The position numbers were made by a program, and so were the translations under genes. Below the pieces are notes generated by a model. It was given only the letters and a program-made list of their open reading frames with translations, had not been told where the DNA came from and searched no databases. Positions 14,599 to 21,931 of a DNA stretch of 32,855 nucleotides are shown here, piece after piece; position 1 is the stretch's first letter; the number at the start of each line of letters is the position of its first letter. This DNA is from Bacteroidaceae bacterium. GTDB taxonomy: Bacteria; Bacteroidota; Bacteroidia; Bacteroidales; Bacteroidaceae. The DNA is taken from assembly GCA_030843315.1 (NCBI GenBank), contig JAUUPT010000047.1, forward strand, positions 1-32,855, read 5' to 3'.

Positions 14599-15243
14599 AT
14601 GGAGAAAAGAACTCATTACTTAGCATTCATCGCCTTGCTACTGATTCAAGGAGCAACCTTATGCAGCCTGACCGGATGTAGCGAAAGCGAAAACGCAGAA
14701 CTAATCATGGATGATTTTGCCGGCCGGTATGAAATCATCTCTATCACTTCGGGCCAGGCATTGGACTTGAACAATGACGGCATTGCGTCCAACGACCTCT
14801 ACAGCGAGTACTCTGCCCCATTTCATTGGGAAGATGCCTCCTATCTGCCGGATTCTTTCGATTTTACCAACCCATACAATTACGCGGAGTTCCGCCGGAA
14901 TGAATTGCTAAGCATAAATCTTGCAGAGTTCCGCTTCCCCTGCCAGTATTTCAACGATGAATTTATGCTTAACAATCCGCATATTCCAGCCTTGCGATGC
15001 TACAACTGGGGACTTAGCTGTATGTTCTATCAATTGGAAAAGAATGGCGAAGTATCAATACTCCCCTCAACCATCCCCAGTGACGAGCCGGTTGACAACA
15101 TGGGCTACGTGCGCTCTCTGCAGCGCCTGACCCAGGATATCTTCCAAGTGGAAATGACCCTGCAGATATATGACTTCAAGCAACAAAAGTGGGCAATTAC
15201 TCCAGTAGATGTAATCTATGAGCGGAGGGTCATTTTTTCTTAA
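14599..15243 (+). CDS. Hypothetical lipoprotein
   Basis: A 214-residue protein with a lipoprotein signal peptide (lipobox LTGC, Cys about 27). I do not recognise a family. The mature part opens with a short acidic linker and then FAGRYEIISITSGQALDLNNDGI, a beginning often seen in small Bacteroides beta-rich lipocalin-like lipoproteins where a strand is followed by a DLNNDG loop. Aromatic and acidic residues are frequent (Trp, Tyr, Phe, Asp), and three to four cysteines are present (CQYF, LRCYN, SCMF). It follows the TPR regulator-like gene on the same strand with its own promoter and an upstream palindrome, so regulation by that neighbour is possible. Its end overlaps the end of the convergent DUF1080 gene by 14 bases. 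Confidence 0.75.
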   Translation: MEKRTHYLAFIALLLIQGATLCSLTGCSESENAELIMDDFAGRYEIISITSGQALDLNNDGIASNDLYSEYSAPFHWEDASYLPDSFDFTNPYNYAEFRRNELLSINLAEFRFPCQYFNDEFMLNNPHIPALRCYNWGLSCMFYQLEKNGEVSILPSTIPSDEPVDNMGYVRSLQRLTQDIFQVEMTLQIYDFKQQKWAITPVDVIYERRVIFS

Positions 15244-16012
15244 TCTCCATAATCTCGATATTGCGGAAGTCCGTCGGATGACTCTCTGACTGCAATGCGA
15301 TTCTTCCTTCTTTCAGAGGGCCGAAAGGCAGTTCCGGAGTAGAGGTTGCATCTTCACCGCCAATGACGAGGTGGGTATAGGTCAAGATGGTATCACCGTT
15401 CACAATGTGGTGCACCAGGCTGTCGGCATATACCACCAACTCAAAGTTCACCCATTGGTCGCCATCGAAGGTCTTGCCATGACTGGCATAGGTATGGGGA
15501 GTGTAGCGCTTGCCGTCTACGTCTATCTCGGTGCCCGGAGTACATGCACTTCCCGTGGGACGCGGTTCACCGGTTCCGTCGCCACCCAGCAACTGGGCTT
15601 CTATGGAAACAGGGAAGGACTGGTCCAGCTCCATGCTTTCGGGCGTCTGTGCATGAAACATGATACCGTTATTGATAGCCGCCCACGTGGGAGCACCCTT
15701 CACCGGTTCGTCCACAAAGCGATACTCCAACCGCAACTTATAGCTGGAGTAGGACTTATTGGTAAAGATATGGCCGAAACGGTTTTTGAAGTCATCGTCG
15801 TACGCGTCGTAGCGCACCTTGAGCATGCCATCTTCCGCACGGAAGGTGTTGCCGAAGTTCTCGCCGACGGGATAGCCGCTGATCTTGACCGTCCAGCCGT
15901 CCAGGTCTTTTCCGTTGAAAAGAGATACCCACTCTTCCTGTTGCTGGCCCTTGGGCGAGGAACAGGAAACTAAGCACAATAAAATAAGCGATAAAGTTGT
16001 AAGTGTTTTCAT
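15230..16012 (-). CDS. DUF1080 (3-keto-disaccharide hydrolase-like) lipoprotein
   Basis: A 260-residue protein with a lipoprotein signal (MKTLTTLSLILLCLVSC, lipid Cys 17). The rest is one DUF1080 jelly-roll domain (about residues 27-260), starting with the hallmark WVSLFNGKDLDGW and including NNGIMFHAQTPE, FPVSIEAQLLGGDG and the closing EGRIALQSESHPTDFRNIEI, a typical DUF1080 ending. Some members hydrolyse 3-keto-glycosides; others are structural or of unknown role. It is last in a five-gene minus-strand run, 19 bases behind mgsA. A longer frame from 16150 would overlap mgsA and has no signal peptide, so the ATG at 16012 is used. It would be exposed at the periplasmic side of a membrane or the cell surface. 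Confidence 0.87.
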   Translation of the reverse strand: MKTLTTLSLILLCLVSCSSPKGQQQEEWVSLFNGKDLDGWTVKISGYPVGENFGNTFRAEDGMLKVRYDAYDDDFKNRFGHIFTNKSYSSYKLRLEYRFVDEPVKGAPTWAAINNGIMFHAQTPESMELDQSFPVSIEAQLLGGDGTGEPRPTGSACTPGTEIDVDGKRYTPHTYASHGKTFDGDQWVNFELVVYADSLVHHIVNGDTILTYTHLVIGGEDATSTPELPFGPLKEGRIALQSESHPTDFRNIEIMEIKKK

Positions 16013-16031
16013 GGTTTTATATGGATAAAGA

Positions 16032-16550
16032 TTATTTCTTCCGTTTCCGCTTTCTTGCAGATTCCACCGCTTCGGCAACCACCGGTTTGTTGGCAAATCG
16101 CTTGGTGTAAGTGGTATAATCGGGCACGGCACGTTCGTACGTAGGGTCAAGGAACAACGGACTGGAAATGATATGGTCTGCCGTACTGCGATTGCAGCAG
16201 AAGACGATGTTCTCTACACCGGCAAGGCGGGTCAGGGCCTTTACGTCGGTATCGTGGGGCTGCAAGGTCATCGGGTCGGTGAAGAAGAAAAGATAATCTA
16301 TCTCGCCGTCCACAATGCGCGAACCCATCTGCTGGTCACCGCCCAACGGACCGGACTTGAGAATCGTGAAGTCCCACTCCACATCGGGATGCTTCTCTTG
16401 GAGGGCTTCGAGAATCAGAGTTCCGGTAGTGCCCGTACAATAAAACTTATGCCCCATCAGCAGTTCTGAGTTCCAAAGTACCCACTCGATGAGGTCTTTC
16501 TTCATGGCATCGTGCGCCACTAATCCAATTTTTCTAACTAACTTTTCCAT
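16032..16550 (-). CDS. mgsA: Methylglyoxal synthase
   Basis: A 172-residue cytoplasmic enzyme that converts dihydroxyacetone phosphate to methylglyoxal and phosphate, a bypass that relieves sugar-phosphate build-up. Active-site residues are visible: D72 in SGPLGGDQQMG, D92 in FFFTDPMT, H99 and D102 in LQPHDTDVKAL, and the N-terminal VAHDAMKKDL with H13. The phosphate-binding CTGTTGTLI (about 38-46) is intact. The C-terminus is longer than in E. coli and ends in a strongly basic tail (SARKRKRKK). It lies 31 bases behind the glycosyltransferase gene and 19 bases before the DUF1080 gene in a minus-strand operon. In Bacteroides, methylglyoxal can limit growth on excess sugar, so coupling to the operon promoter matters. 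Confidence 0.95.
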   Translation of the reverse strand: MEKLVRKIGLVAHDAMKKDLIEWVLWNSELLMGHKFYCTGTTGTLILEALQEKHPDVEWDFTILKSGPLGGDQQMGSRIVDGEIDYLFFFTDPMTLQPHDTDVKALTRLAGVENIVFCCNRSTADHIISSPLFLDPTYERAVPDYTTYTKRFANKPVVAEAVESARKRKRKK

Positions 16551-16581
16551 AAGCTAATACCTTTTATTTCGCCACAGAGGG

Positions 16582-17598
16582 CTATAATTGCGAAAAGAGT
16601 TTCTTTCCACGCAAATAAAACTGTGCCAATATACTGTTTTTTGTCCGTTCGGGAATCACGGAGAGAGAAGTTTTTTTCAGATTTTCTTCGCGAGAGGGGG
16701 TAAACGAAGTGCGGAGAGAGACAAAAGCACGACGTGCACGGAGCACTGCCCAAGCATTGGGAAGTTGCCCTTTCAGCACGAAACCGGCTGCTGCCACATA
16801 GTCCAGGAAGGTACGCACACGCATAACGGAAGCCAATTCCGCCGACGGCAAGTTCTTGTAAAGCATTAAAAGATTATTACGGAAATTGAGAAAGGTCTTC
16901 TTCGGATTCTCCTTCTTCAGCGTGGCACCGCCCACATGATAGACCACGCTCTGCGGGATGCATACAATCTGCCTGCCACGGGCACGGAGACGCCAACAAA
17001 GGTCTATCTCTTCCATGTGGGCAAAGAAGCGGCCGTCCAATCCACCTGCTTCCCGGTAGTCTGCCGAACGGATGAACAAGGCGGCACCCGTAGCCCAAAA
17101 GATGGGGAGAACGGTGTCGTATTGCCCGTTATCAGTCTCTACCACGCCCATGATGCGCCCACGGCAGAAGGGATATCCATAGCGGTCGATGAAGCCTCCG
17201 GCAGCACCGGCATACTCGAACTGCTCCCTCTGTCGCCAACTGCGTATCTTGGGCTGACAGGCAGCCACTTCGGGATGAGCATCCATATAGGCGGCAAGCG
17301 GAGCAAGCCAGTGTTCAGATACTTCCACATCCGAGTTGAGCAGCACCACATATTCTGCCGGAACTTGCTGCAACGCAAGGTTATAGCCATCGGCAAAGCC
17401 ATGATTCTCTTCCAGCAGAACAAGGCGCACGGAAGGAAACTCACGGCGAAGCATATCGACAGAAGCATCCGTAGAGCCATTGTCCGCTACATAGACCACT
17501 GCCCCATCGGCCTCGGAAAAGCGAACCACTGAAGGGAGAAACGAACGGAGCATATCGTGCCCGTTCCAATTTAATATGACAACGGCTATCTTATCCAT
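16582..17598 (-). CDS. Glycosyltransferase family 2 (rhamnosyltransferase-like)
   Basis: A 338-residue GT2 enzyme. The nucleotide-sugar fold starts immediately (MDKIAVVILNWNGHDMLRSF), the NGSTDASVDML segment follows at about residues 40-50, and the metal-binding DxD is in VVLLNSDVEV (about 89-98). The acceptor-side motif GGLDGRFFAHMEEIDLCWRL (about 188-207), containing the ED-type catalytic acid, is typical of WbbL-like rhamnosyl- and related transferases that build cell-surface glycans. No membrane segment is evident, although the C-terminus (about 240-338) is basic and amphipathic. The gene starts 1 base after the stop of the acyltransferase gene, so translation is likely coupled and a role in lipid A/LPS-type glycan assembly is plausible. 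Donor and acceptor are unknown. Confidence 0.88.
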   Translation of the reverse strand: MDKIAVVILNWNGHDMLRSFLPSVVRFSEADGAVVYVADNGSTDASVDMLRREFPSVRLVLLEENHGFADGYNLALQQVPAEYVVLLNSDVEVSEHWLAPLAAYMDAHPEVAACQPKIRSWRQREQFEYAGAAGGFIDRYGYPFCRGRIMGVVETDNGQYDTVLPIFWATGAALFIRSADYREAGGLDGRFFAHMEEIDLCWRLRARGRQIVCIPQSVVYHVGGATLKKENPKKTFLNFRNNLLMLYKNLPSAELASVMRVRTFLDYVAAAGFVLKGQLPNAWAVLRARRAFVSLRTSFTPSREENLKKTSLSVIPERTKNSILAQFYLRGKKLFSQL

Positions 17599-17599
17599 C

Positions 17600-18490
17600 T
17601 TACACGGGGTTATTTCGTTTTCTCTTCCAACGCCGGTGCGACCAGAACCAGTAGGCAGGTTCGCGAAGGATGGTCTGCTCCAGACGGCGGACAAAGCACT
17701 CGGTGATTTCTCCTTCGGCAGTCTGCTTGGGAGTTTCGGTAATCAAGTCGAAAGATACCTTGCAGTATCCCCGGCGCACCCGTTGCAGTTCGCAATAAAA
17801 TACGGGGAAGTCCATCAGCTTGGCAATGCGTTCGGCACCATCCATAAATACGGTATCTTGGTTGAGGAAGGTAGTCCAGTAGTGGGCTTCGCTGCGATTG
17901 GGCGATTGGTCTGTAATCAGTCCGACTACAATCCGCTTGCCCTCACGACGCAGCTTTATCACCTCGCGGGCAGTGGAGTGCTTAGGCACATTGTATCCGC
18001 CGAAGCGGGCACGAATGTACTTGAACATCTCGTCCAAGTACTTATTTTTTAGCGGTTTGTATATCTGCACCGGCAGATCGCCCGGCTGCATGATGGAGCC
18101 CATACCTATAATCCATTCGAAATTGGCATAATGGGGAATCAGCAGGATGATGCCTCCATGCTTTTCGACCATAGTCAGGAACTCTTCCTTATTATGATAC
18201 TCCATCCGGCGGCAAATCTCTTTGAAGGATATTCGCAACGTCTTGACTTCCTCCAACATGTAGTCGCAGATGTAGTGATAGAACTTACGCTCTATCTCGC
18301 GCAACTCGGTTTCGGTCTTCTCGGGAAAAGAGTTACGCAGATTGCGACGGACAACCTCCCGCCGGTAGTGAGCCACATGGCGCATCAGGAAGTACAGCCC
18401 GTCGGACAGCACATAGAGTGCGCGGAAAGGGAGCAATGCGACGAGCCACATGCCGGCGTAGGTCAGCCAATAGAGTATTCTCGATTTCAT
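17600..18490 (-). CDS. Lipid A biosynthesis (LpxL/HtrB-type) acyltransferase
   Basis: A 296-residue inner-membrane-associated acyltransferase. An N-terminal hydrophobic anchor (about residues 8-27) precedes the LPLAT domain. The catalytic H-x4-D/E motif is HYANFEW (H120, E125). Other family features are VVRRNLRNSFPEKTETELREI (about 46-66, split here only as description), a DQSPNRSEAHYW segment near 202 and the closing EPAYWFWSHRRWK, the usual end of LpxL-type proteins. It should add a secondary acyl chain to lipid A, or acylate a related lipid. The start lies 5 bases after the mtaB stop, and the end abuts the GT2 start, indicating an operon. The exact chain and position transferred cannot be told from sequence. 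Confidence 0.9.
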   Translation of the reverse strand: MKSRILYWLTYAGMWLVALLPFRALYVLSDGLYFLMRHVAHYRREVVRRNLRNSFPEKTETELREIERKFYHYICDYMLEEVKTLRISFKEICRRMEYHNKEEFLTMVEKHGGIILLIPHYANFEWIIGMGSIMQPGDLPVQIYKPLKNKYLDEMFKYIRARFGGYNVPKHSTAREVIKLRREGKRIVVGLITDQSPNRSEAHYWTTFLNQDTVFMDGAERIAKLMDFPVFYCELQRVRRGYCKVSFDLITETPKQTAEGEITECFVRRLEQTILREPAYWFWSHRRWKRKRNNPV

Positions 18491-18495
18491 ATTTT

Positions 18496-19818
18496 TCAGT
18501 CACTAAGTATCGTCCCCTGCAAAGCAGTGCCATCTTCATTGAAATCGCCCAAACGAACAGATACGACCTGATTGTCCAGTGTATCGTCATGGGGCACCTC
18601 CACACGGATATAGTTGGCAGTAAAGCCATGCATCGGCAGTCCCGGTTTGGGGCGTTCCAGCAGCACCGGCATGGTCTGGCCTATATGCCGGGCGTAGAAA
18701 GCACGCGTTTTCCCGTCCGAAAGTTCGAGCAAGCGCTGGCTACGGCGATGCTTCTCTTCGGGCGTCACCACATGGTCTATCTTCAGTGCCTGTGTGCCGG
18801 GGCGCTCGGAGTAGCTGAACACGTGGAGTTGCGTCACATCCAGGCTTTTGATGAACTCGTAAGCCTGTTCAAAGTATTCTTCTGTTTCGCCACGGGTACC
18901 TACAATGACGTCCACACCGATGAAAGCGTCGGGCATCACCTCCTTTATCTTCTTTATCTTCGAGGCAAACAAGGCGGTATCGTACCGACGGCGCATCAAC
19001 TTCAACACTTCATCGCTCCCCGACTGCAAAGGGATATGGAAATGAGGCATGAAGTGAGCCGAATGGGATACATATTCTATGATTTCATCCGTCAGCAGAT
19101 TGGGCTCGATAGATGAAATGCGGTAACGTTCAATGCCTTTTACCCCGTCCAGCGCCTTCACCAAGTCGAAGAAAGTCTCTCCGGTAGTCTTGCCGAAGTC
19201 ACCGATATTGACACCGGTCAGCACAATTTCTTTTCCGCCTTCGGCGACTGCCTGGCGGGCTTGCTCCACCATAGAGGCCACCGTGCCGTTGCGGCTACGC
19301 CCGCGGGCAAAGGGGATGGTGCAATAGGAACAGTAATAATCGCAGCCATCCTGTACTTTCAGGAAGAAGCGCGTACGGTCGCCACGAGAACACGAAGGAG
19401 CGAACGAACGAATATCTTTCAAGGCAGAAGTATATGCCTCTCCGGTTTCGTGCTTTTGCAAATCACCCAGATATTGAAGCAAGTCTTTCTTCTGTTCGGC
19501 ACCAAGAACCACGTCTACGCCTTCTATCTTTGCCACCGCTTCCGGCTTCAACTGCGCATAGCAACCGGTCACCACCACAAAAGCACCGGGGTGCTGTTTC
19601 ACCAACTTATGAATGGCCTGGCGGCATTTCTTGTCGGCAACCTCCGTCACCGAGCAGGTATTCACTACACAAATATCCGCTTTCTCCCCTTTGCGCGCCG
19701 TGCGCACCCCGGCTTCCCGCAGGATCTTGCCGATAGTGGAGGTCTCCGAGAAGTTCAGTTTGCACCCCAACGTGTAGTAAACCGCCGTCTTATCTTGAAA
19801 TATATTAGTATCTATCAT
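18496..19818 (-). CDS. mtaB: tRNA (N6-threonylcarbamoyladenosine(37)-C2)-methylthiotransferase
   Basis: A 440-residue radical-SAM enzyme that adds a methylthio group to t6A37 of tRNAs reading ANN codons. The N-terminal MTTase domain has three cysteines for one Fe-S cluster (C19 in LGCKLN, C55 in NTCSVTE, C86 in VTGCYAQ). The radical-SAM cluster is C159-x3-C163-x2-C166 in DGCDYYCSYCTIPFARGRSR. A C-terminal TRAM-like region (about 375-440) recognises tRNA. The LGCKLN opening and overall length fit MtaB rather than MiaB or RimO. The ATG at 19818 is used; a frame starting at 19884 would span the promoter. It heads a five-gene minus-strand run with envelope genes, an odd pairing of tRNA modification with surface-lipid functions. 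Confidence 0.92.
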   Translation of the reverse strand: MIDTNIFQDKTAVYYTLGCKLNFSETSTIGKILREAGVRTARKGEKADICVVNTCSVTEVADKKCRQAIHKLVKQHPGAFVVVTGCYAQLKPEAVAKIEGVDVVLGAEQKKDLLQYLGDLQKHETGEAYTSALKDIRSFAPSCSRGDRTRFFLKVQDGCDYYCSYCTIPFARGRSRNGTVASMVEQARQAVAEGGKEIVLTGVNIGDFGKTTGETFFDLVKALDGVKGIERYRISSIEPNLLTDEIIEYVSHSAHFMPHFHIPLQSGSDEVLKLMRRRYDTALFASKIKKIKEVMPDAFIGVDVIVGTRGETEEYFEQAYEFIKSLDVTQLHVFSYSERPGTQALKIDHVVTPEEKHRRSQRLLELSDGKTRAFYARHIGQTMPVLLERPKPGLPMHGFTANYIRVEVPHDDTLDNQVVSVRLGDFNEDGTALQGTILSD

Positions 19819-19842
19819 GAGCTTATAAACGCATTTCCGATG

Positions 19843-19850
19843 CAAATGTA
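19843..19850 (-). promoter_or_regulatory. -7 element for the mtaB operon
   Basis: TACATTTG on the minus strand, a full TAnnTTTG match 24 bases before the mtaB ATG. No clear -33 element. Confidence 0.6.
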
Positions 19851-20137
19851 CGATTATTATTATATTTTTCCTACTCTTACACAATCAACAGACAACGAGA
19901 AGTATAAAACCGCCCGAAATGAGCCCGGAGGAAACAAGAAGGAAAGCAAGCTGAATCCGGCTCTATTCGACAGGATTTATGAAAACGTTTAGAAGAAGTT
20001 TCAAGAGATATTCATATATTAGCAATATAGATGGCTAACATGTTGCACAACATATAAATAGACCTCAAAACAAGCTTTCCTCCAAAAAAAATATAAAAAA
20101 AGTTGGGTTTTTAAGAACAACATATTTAAAAAGTACA
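19851..20137. other. Intergenic region between divergent mtaB and the alanine-rich lipoprotein gene
   Basis: No gene that I can support. The region becomes very AT-rich toward the right (A tracts at 20085-20102). It contains the palindrome CATGTTGCACAACATA at 20039-20054, described separately. Confidence 0.5.
20039..20054. promoter_or_regulatory. Palindromic site shared with the EF-G2 upstream region
   Basis: CATGTTGCACAACATA contains ATGTT-N4-AACAT with 6-bp perfect arms. It matches the sequence upstream of the EF-G2 gene (29688-29703, minus strand) at 14 of 16 positions. It is centred about 105 bases upstream of the predicted transcription start of the small lipoprotein gene. Confidence 0.5.
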
Positions 20138-20145
20138 TACCTTTG
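20138..20145 (+). promoter_or_regulatory. -7 element for the alanine-rich lipoprotein gene
   Basis: TACCTTTG, a full TAnnTTTG match, 52 bases before the ATG; A/T tracts lie upstream. Confidence 0.65.
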
Positions 20146-20197
20146 CATCGTTTTAATAAAGCAATTGATTGTATTACGTTTTTAAAAAGTAAAGAAA

Positions 20198-20410
20198 ATG
20201 AAAAAATTAGTTTTGATGGCTGTAGCTATCGTAGCAGTATCTTTCGCATCTTGTGGTAACAAAGCAGCTAGCGCTGAACAAGCAACTGCAGATTCAATCC
20301 GTATCGCTGACTCAATCGCAGCTGTAGAAGCAGCAGCAGCTGAAGCAGCAGCAGCCGCAGCAGCAGTTGATACTGTAGCCACAGATAGCGCAGCAGTTGT
20401 AGCTGAATAA
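20198..20410 (+). CDS. Small alanine-rich lipoprotein
   Basis: A 70-residue protein with a lipoprotein signal peptide (MKKLVLMAVAIVAVSFASC, lipid Cys 19). The mature peptide of about 50 residues is almost only Ala, Asp, Ser, Ile, Val, Thr and Glu: a TADSIRIADSIAAVEA stretch, an alanine block (about 45-56) and a VDTVATDSAAVV end. It is acidic, with no aromatic residue and probably helical, reminiscent in style of small abundant outer-membrane lipoproteins, but it has no Lpp-type C-terminal lysine. Codons are the A/T-ending set typical of strongly expressed Bacteroides genes. It has its own promoter, an upstream palindrome and a strong terminator, so it is a stand-alone unit. Function unknown. 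Confidence 0.82.
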   Translation: MKKLVLMAVAIVAVSFASCGNKAASAEQATADSIRIADSIAAVEAAAAEAAAAAAAVDTVATDSAAVVAE

Positions 20411-20438
20411 TTTCAGAACAACAAACTGGAGAGAATTG

Positions 20439-20475
20439 AAAGTCTGACGTGCGAAAAGCACACCAGACTTTTTTT
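20439..20475 (+). terminator. Rho-independent terminator after the alanine-rich lipoprotein gene
   Basis: AAAGTCTG (20439-20446) pairs with CAGACTTT (20464-20471), with an inner GTGC/GCAC pair, and a run of seven T residues follows. Confidence 0.87.
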
Positions 20476-20789
20476 ATGCCCGTAGGCAGGCCATTTTGTG
20501 CCTGCACGTACATCGGCTCACGCAGATAAATGCGACAGCCGGCGTAAACAAGTGTTAAGTATTGGTCTTATTTCACAAAAAGGGATATAAATTAAAAGAA
20601 AAGTGGTAAAGTATAGTGCGGCATCCAATTAAAAGCCGTTACTTTGCACCAACGAAAACAATAAGAGGTTTATTACGATCTGCTTTTCATGATGTTACTA
20701 CTCGATTAACCACATTGAGAATTTTCATTTCTGACTACAACTTCCTAAGACTCCTTTATTGAATTATTAATTTTTTATTTTTTGTATTT
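20476..20789 (+). promoter_or_regulatory. Upstream region and long leader of the RRM protein gene
   Basis: No gene. A small hairpin with GCAGG/CCTGC arms lies near 20486-20506. A near-consensus -7 element TTACTTTG (20639-20646) predicts a start near 20652 and hence an untranslated leader of about 140 bases, long for this genome. The leader contains a six-codon open frame (20689-20709, reading MMLLLD) and ends in a T-rich tract before the ATG. Confidence 0.45.
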
Positions 20790-21035
20790 ATGAATATGTA
20801 TATTGGAAACCTTAGCTACAACGTTAAGGAATCGGATTTGAGACAAGTAATGGAAGAGTATGGAACAGTAGAATCAGTTAAACTGATTGTTGACCGTGAC
20901 ACAAGAAGATCAAAAGGTTTTGCCTTCGTAGATATGCCTGAGAGCGCTGAAGCTCAACGTGCAATCACCGAATTGAACGGAGCAGAATACGTAGGTCGCC
21001 AGATGGTAGTTAAAGAAGCATTGCCGAAGAACTAA
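20790..21035 (+). CDS. RNA-recognition-motif (RRM) RNA-binding protein
   Basis: An 81-residue protein that is one complete RRM domain. RNP2 is MYIGNL (residues 3-8) and RNP1 is KGFAFVDM (residues 44-51), both with the aromatic residues that stack on RNA bases; the beta-alpha-beta-beta-alpha-beta order is filled by LRQVMEEYGTVESVKLI, AEAQRAITELNG and VVKEALPKN. Bacteroides lack Hfq and carry several such single-RRM proteins; B. thetaiotaomicron homologues (the Rbp family) influence polysaccharide-use genes and bind small RNAs. The ATG at 20790 and a second ATG two codons on (20796) are both possible. It is monocistronic with a hairpin terminator, and its long leader suggests post-transcriptional control. 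Confidence 0.93.
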   Translation: MNMYIGNLSYNVKESDLRQVMEEYGTVESVKLIVDRDTRRSKGFAFVDMPESAEAQRAITELNGAEYVGRQMVVKEALPKN

Positions 21036-21056
21036 ATATTGGCTGACAATAAAGCG

Positions 21057-21097
21057 AGGGACATATCCTAATTTAGGGTATGTCCCTTTTGCTTTTT
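21057..21097 (+). terminator. Rho-independent terminator after the RRM gene
   Basis: AGGGACATATCC (21057-21068) pairs with GGGTATGTCCCT (21076-21087) with one wobble; T-rich sequence follows. The T tract overlaps the next promoter. Confidence 0.87.
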
Positions 21098-21117
21098 ACA
21101 GATTTTCCTTATCTTTG
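21088..21117 (+). promoter_or_regulatory. Bacteroides promoter of the one-TM paralogue pair
   Basis: TTTG (21088-21091), 18 bases, TATCTTTG (21110-21117). The -33 element lies inside the T tract of the preceding terminator. The ATG is 29 bases downstream. Confidence 0.72.
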
Positions 21118-21146
21118 ACACAAGAACTCTTATACACTAATAGAAT

Positions 21147-21884
21147 ATGAAAACAAAACTGATAGAAAAAGTAAAACGAATAAGCACTGAATATAAATTC
21201 GGCGACTTCTTCCGCAACTTCATTGCGGTAATGCTGGGTATCATCATCACCTTTGCCGGCAGTGACTGGAATACGGAACGAAACACCCAAAAGGAAGTCA
21301 AGAAGTCCTTGCAACTGGTAAAAAGCGAACTACTTCTGAACAGGGAAGAAATGGTAGCCTTGAGAAACAGAGTAATACTGGAACAACACGCAGCAAATTA
21401 CCTTTTTGAACACAAAGATAATCCAGCCGGAATGCCCAAAGATTCCCTCCTCAAATATTTCCCGCTCCCCTTTCAGTGGAGTAAATTCACGTTCACCAAC
21501 GACGCCATGGAAATGCTCAAGGCATCTGCACTCATTCAGAAAATACAAAATAAGGAACTTGCCTTGCAAATTATGAAAGTCTACGGAGCAATCAAGGCTG
21601 CCGAAGCTTCTTTCGACAAATATAGCAATGTAAAAGACCTGGTACAAAATGAGTTCAATGACAATCCGAAAGTAAAAGCCCTTTCATACAGCCTGACACA
21701 ACAAAGAGAAAAGGCCCAAGACATGGAAAGTGAATTTGAACAACAACTCCATCTCCTGTATACCCAGCCCGAAGGTTTACAACTCCTCCAAGCAATCCCC
21801 AACATACAAAGCCCGCACATCTACCAGGTAAGTGTAAATGTAATCGACGAAGCAATCGCAGCCATCGATGAGGAATGTAAATAG
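21147..21884 (+). CDS. One-TM protein of unknown function, paralogue 1
   Basis: A 245-residue protein without a signal peptide cleavage site. A short basic N-terminus is followed by a conserved block GDFFRNFIAVMLGIIITFAG (about residues 18-37) that is a single membrane helix, then SDWNTERNTQKEVKKSLQLV, where a soluble, mostly helical region begins. Other blocks shared with the next gene are SELLLNREEM, NDAMEMLKASALIQKI and a C-terminal VIDEAIAAIDEE. The layout, one N-terminal helix, a short charged segment after GSDW, then a helical domain, recalls the DUF6090-type membrane proteins of Bacteroidota, but I cannot assign the family with confidence. It is the first gene of a two-gene unit with its paralogue 47 bases downstream. 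No function can be proposed. Confidence 0.8.
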   Translation: MKTKLIEKVKRISTEYKFGDFFRNFIAVMLGIIITFAGSDWNTERNTQKEVKKSLQLVKSELLLNREEMVALRNRVILEQHAANYLFEHKDNPAGMPKDSLLKYFPLPFQWSKFTFTNDAMEMLKASALIQKIQNKELALQIMKVYGAIKAAEASFDKYSNVKDLVQNEFNDNPKVKALSYSLTQQREKAQDMESEFEQQLHLLYTQPEGLQLLQAIPNIQSPHIYQVSVNVIDEAIAAIDEECK

Positions 21885-21931
21885 TTGAAAGGAACCGGAA
21901 CGGATTATACCATTACAAATCACTAAAACAC

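Noticed and set aside
19261..19992. A 243-codon plus-strand frame over the start of mtaB
   Set aside because: Most of it is antisense to conserved mtaB motifs and it shows no family features.
19979..20038. A 19-codon open frame (MKTFRRSFKR onward) before the alanine-rich lipoprotein gene
   Set aside because: Too short to support, no promoter element in front, and it ends directly at the candidate operator.
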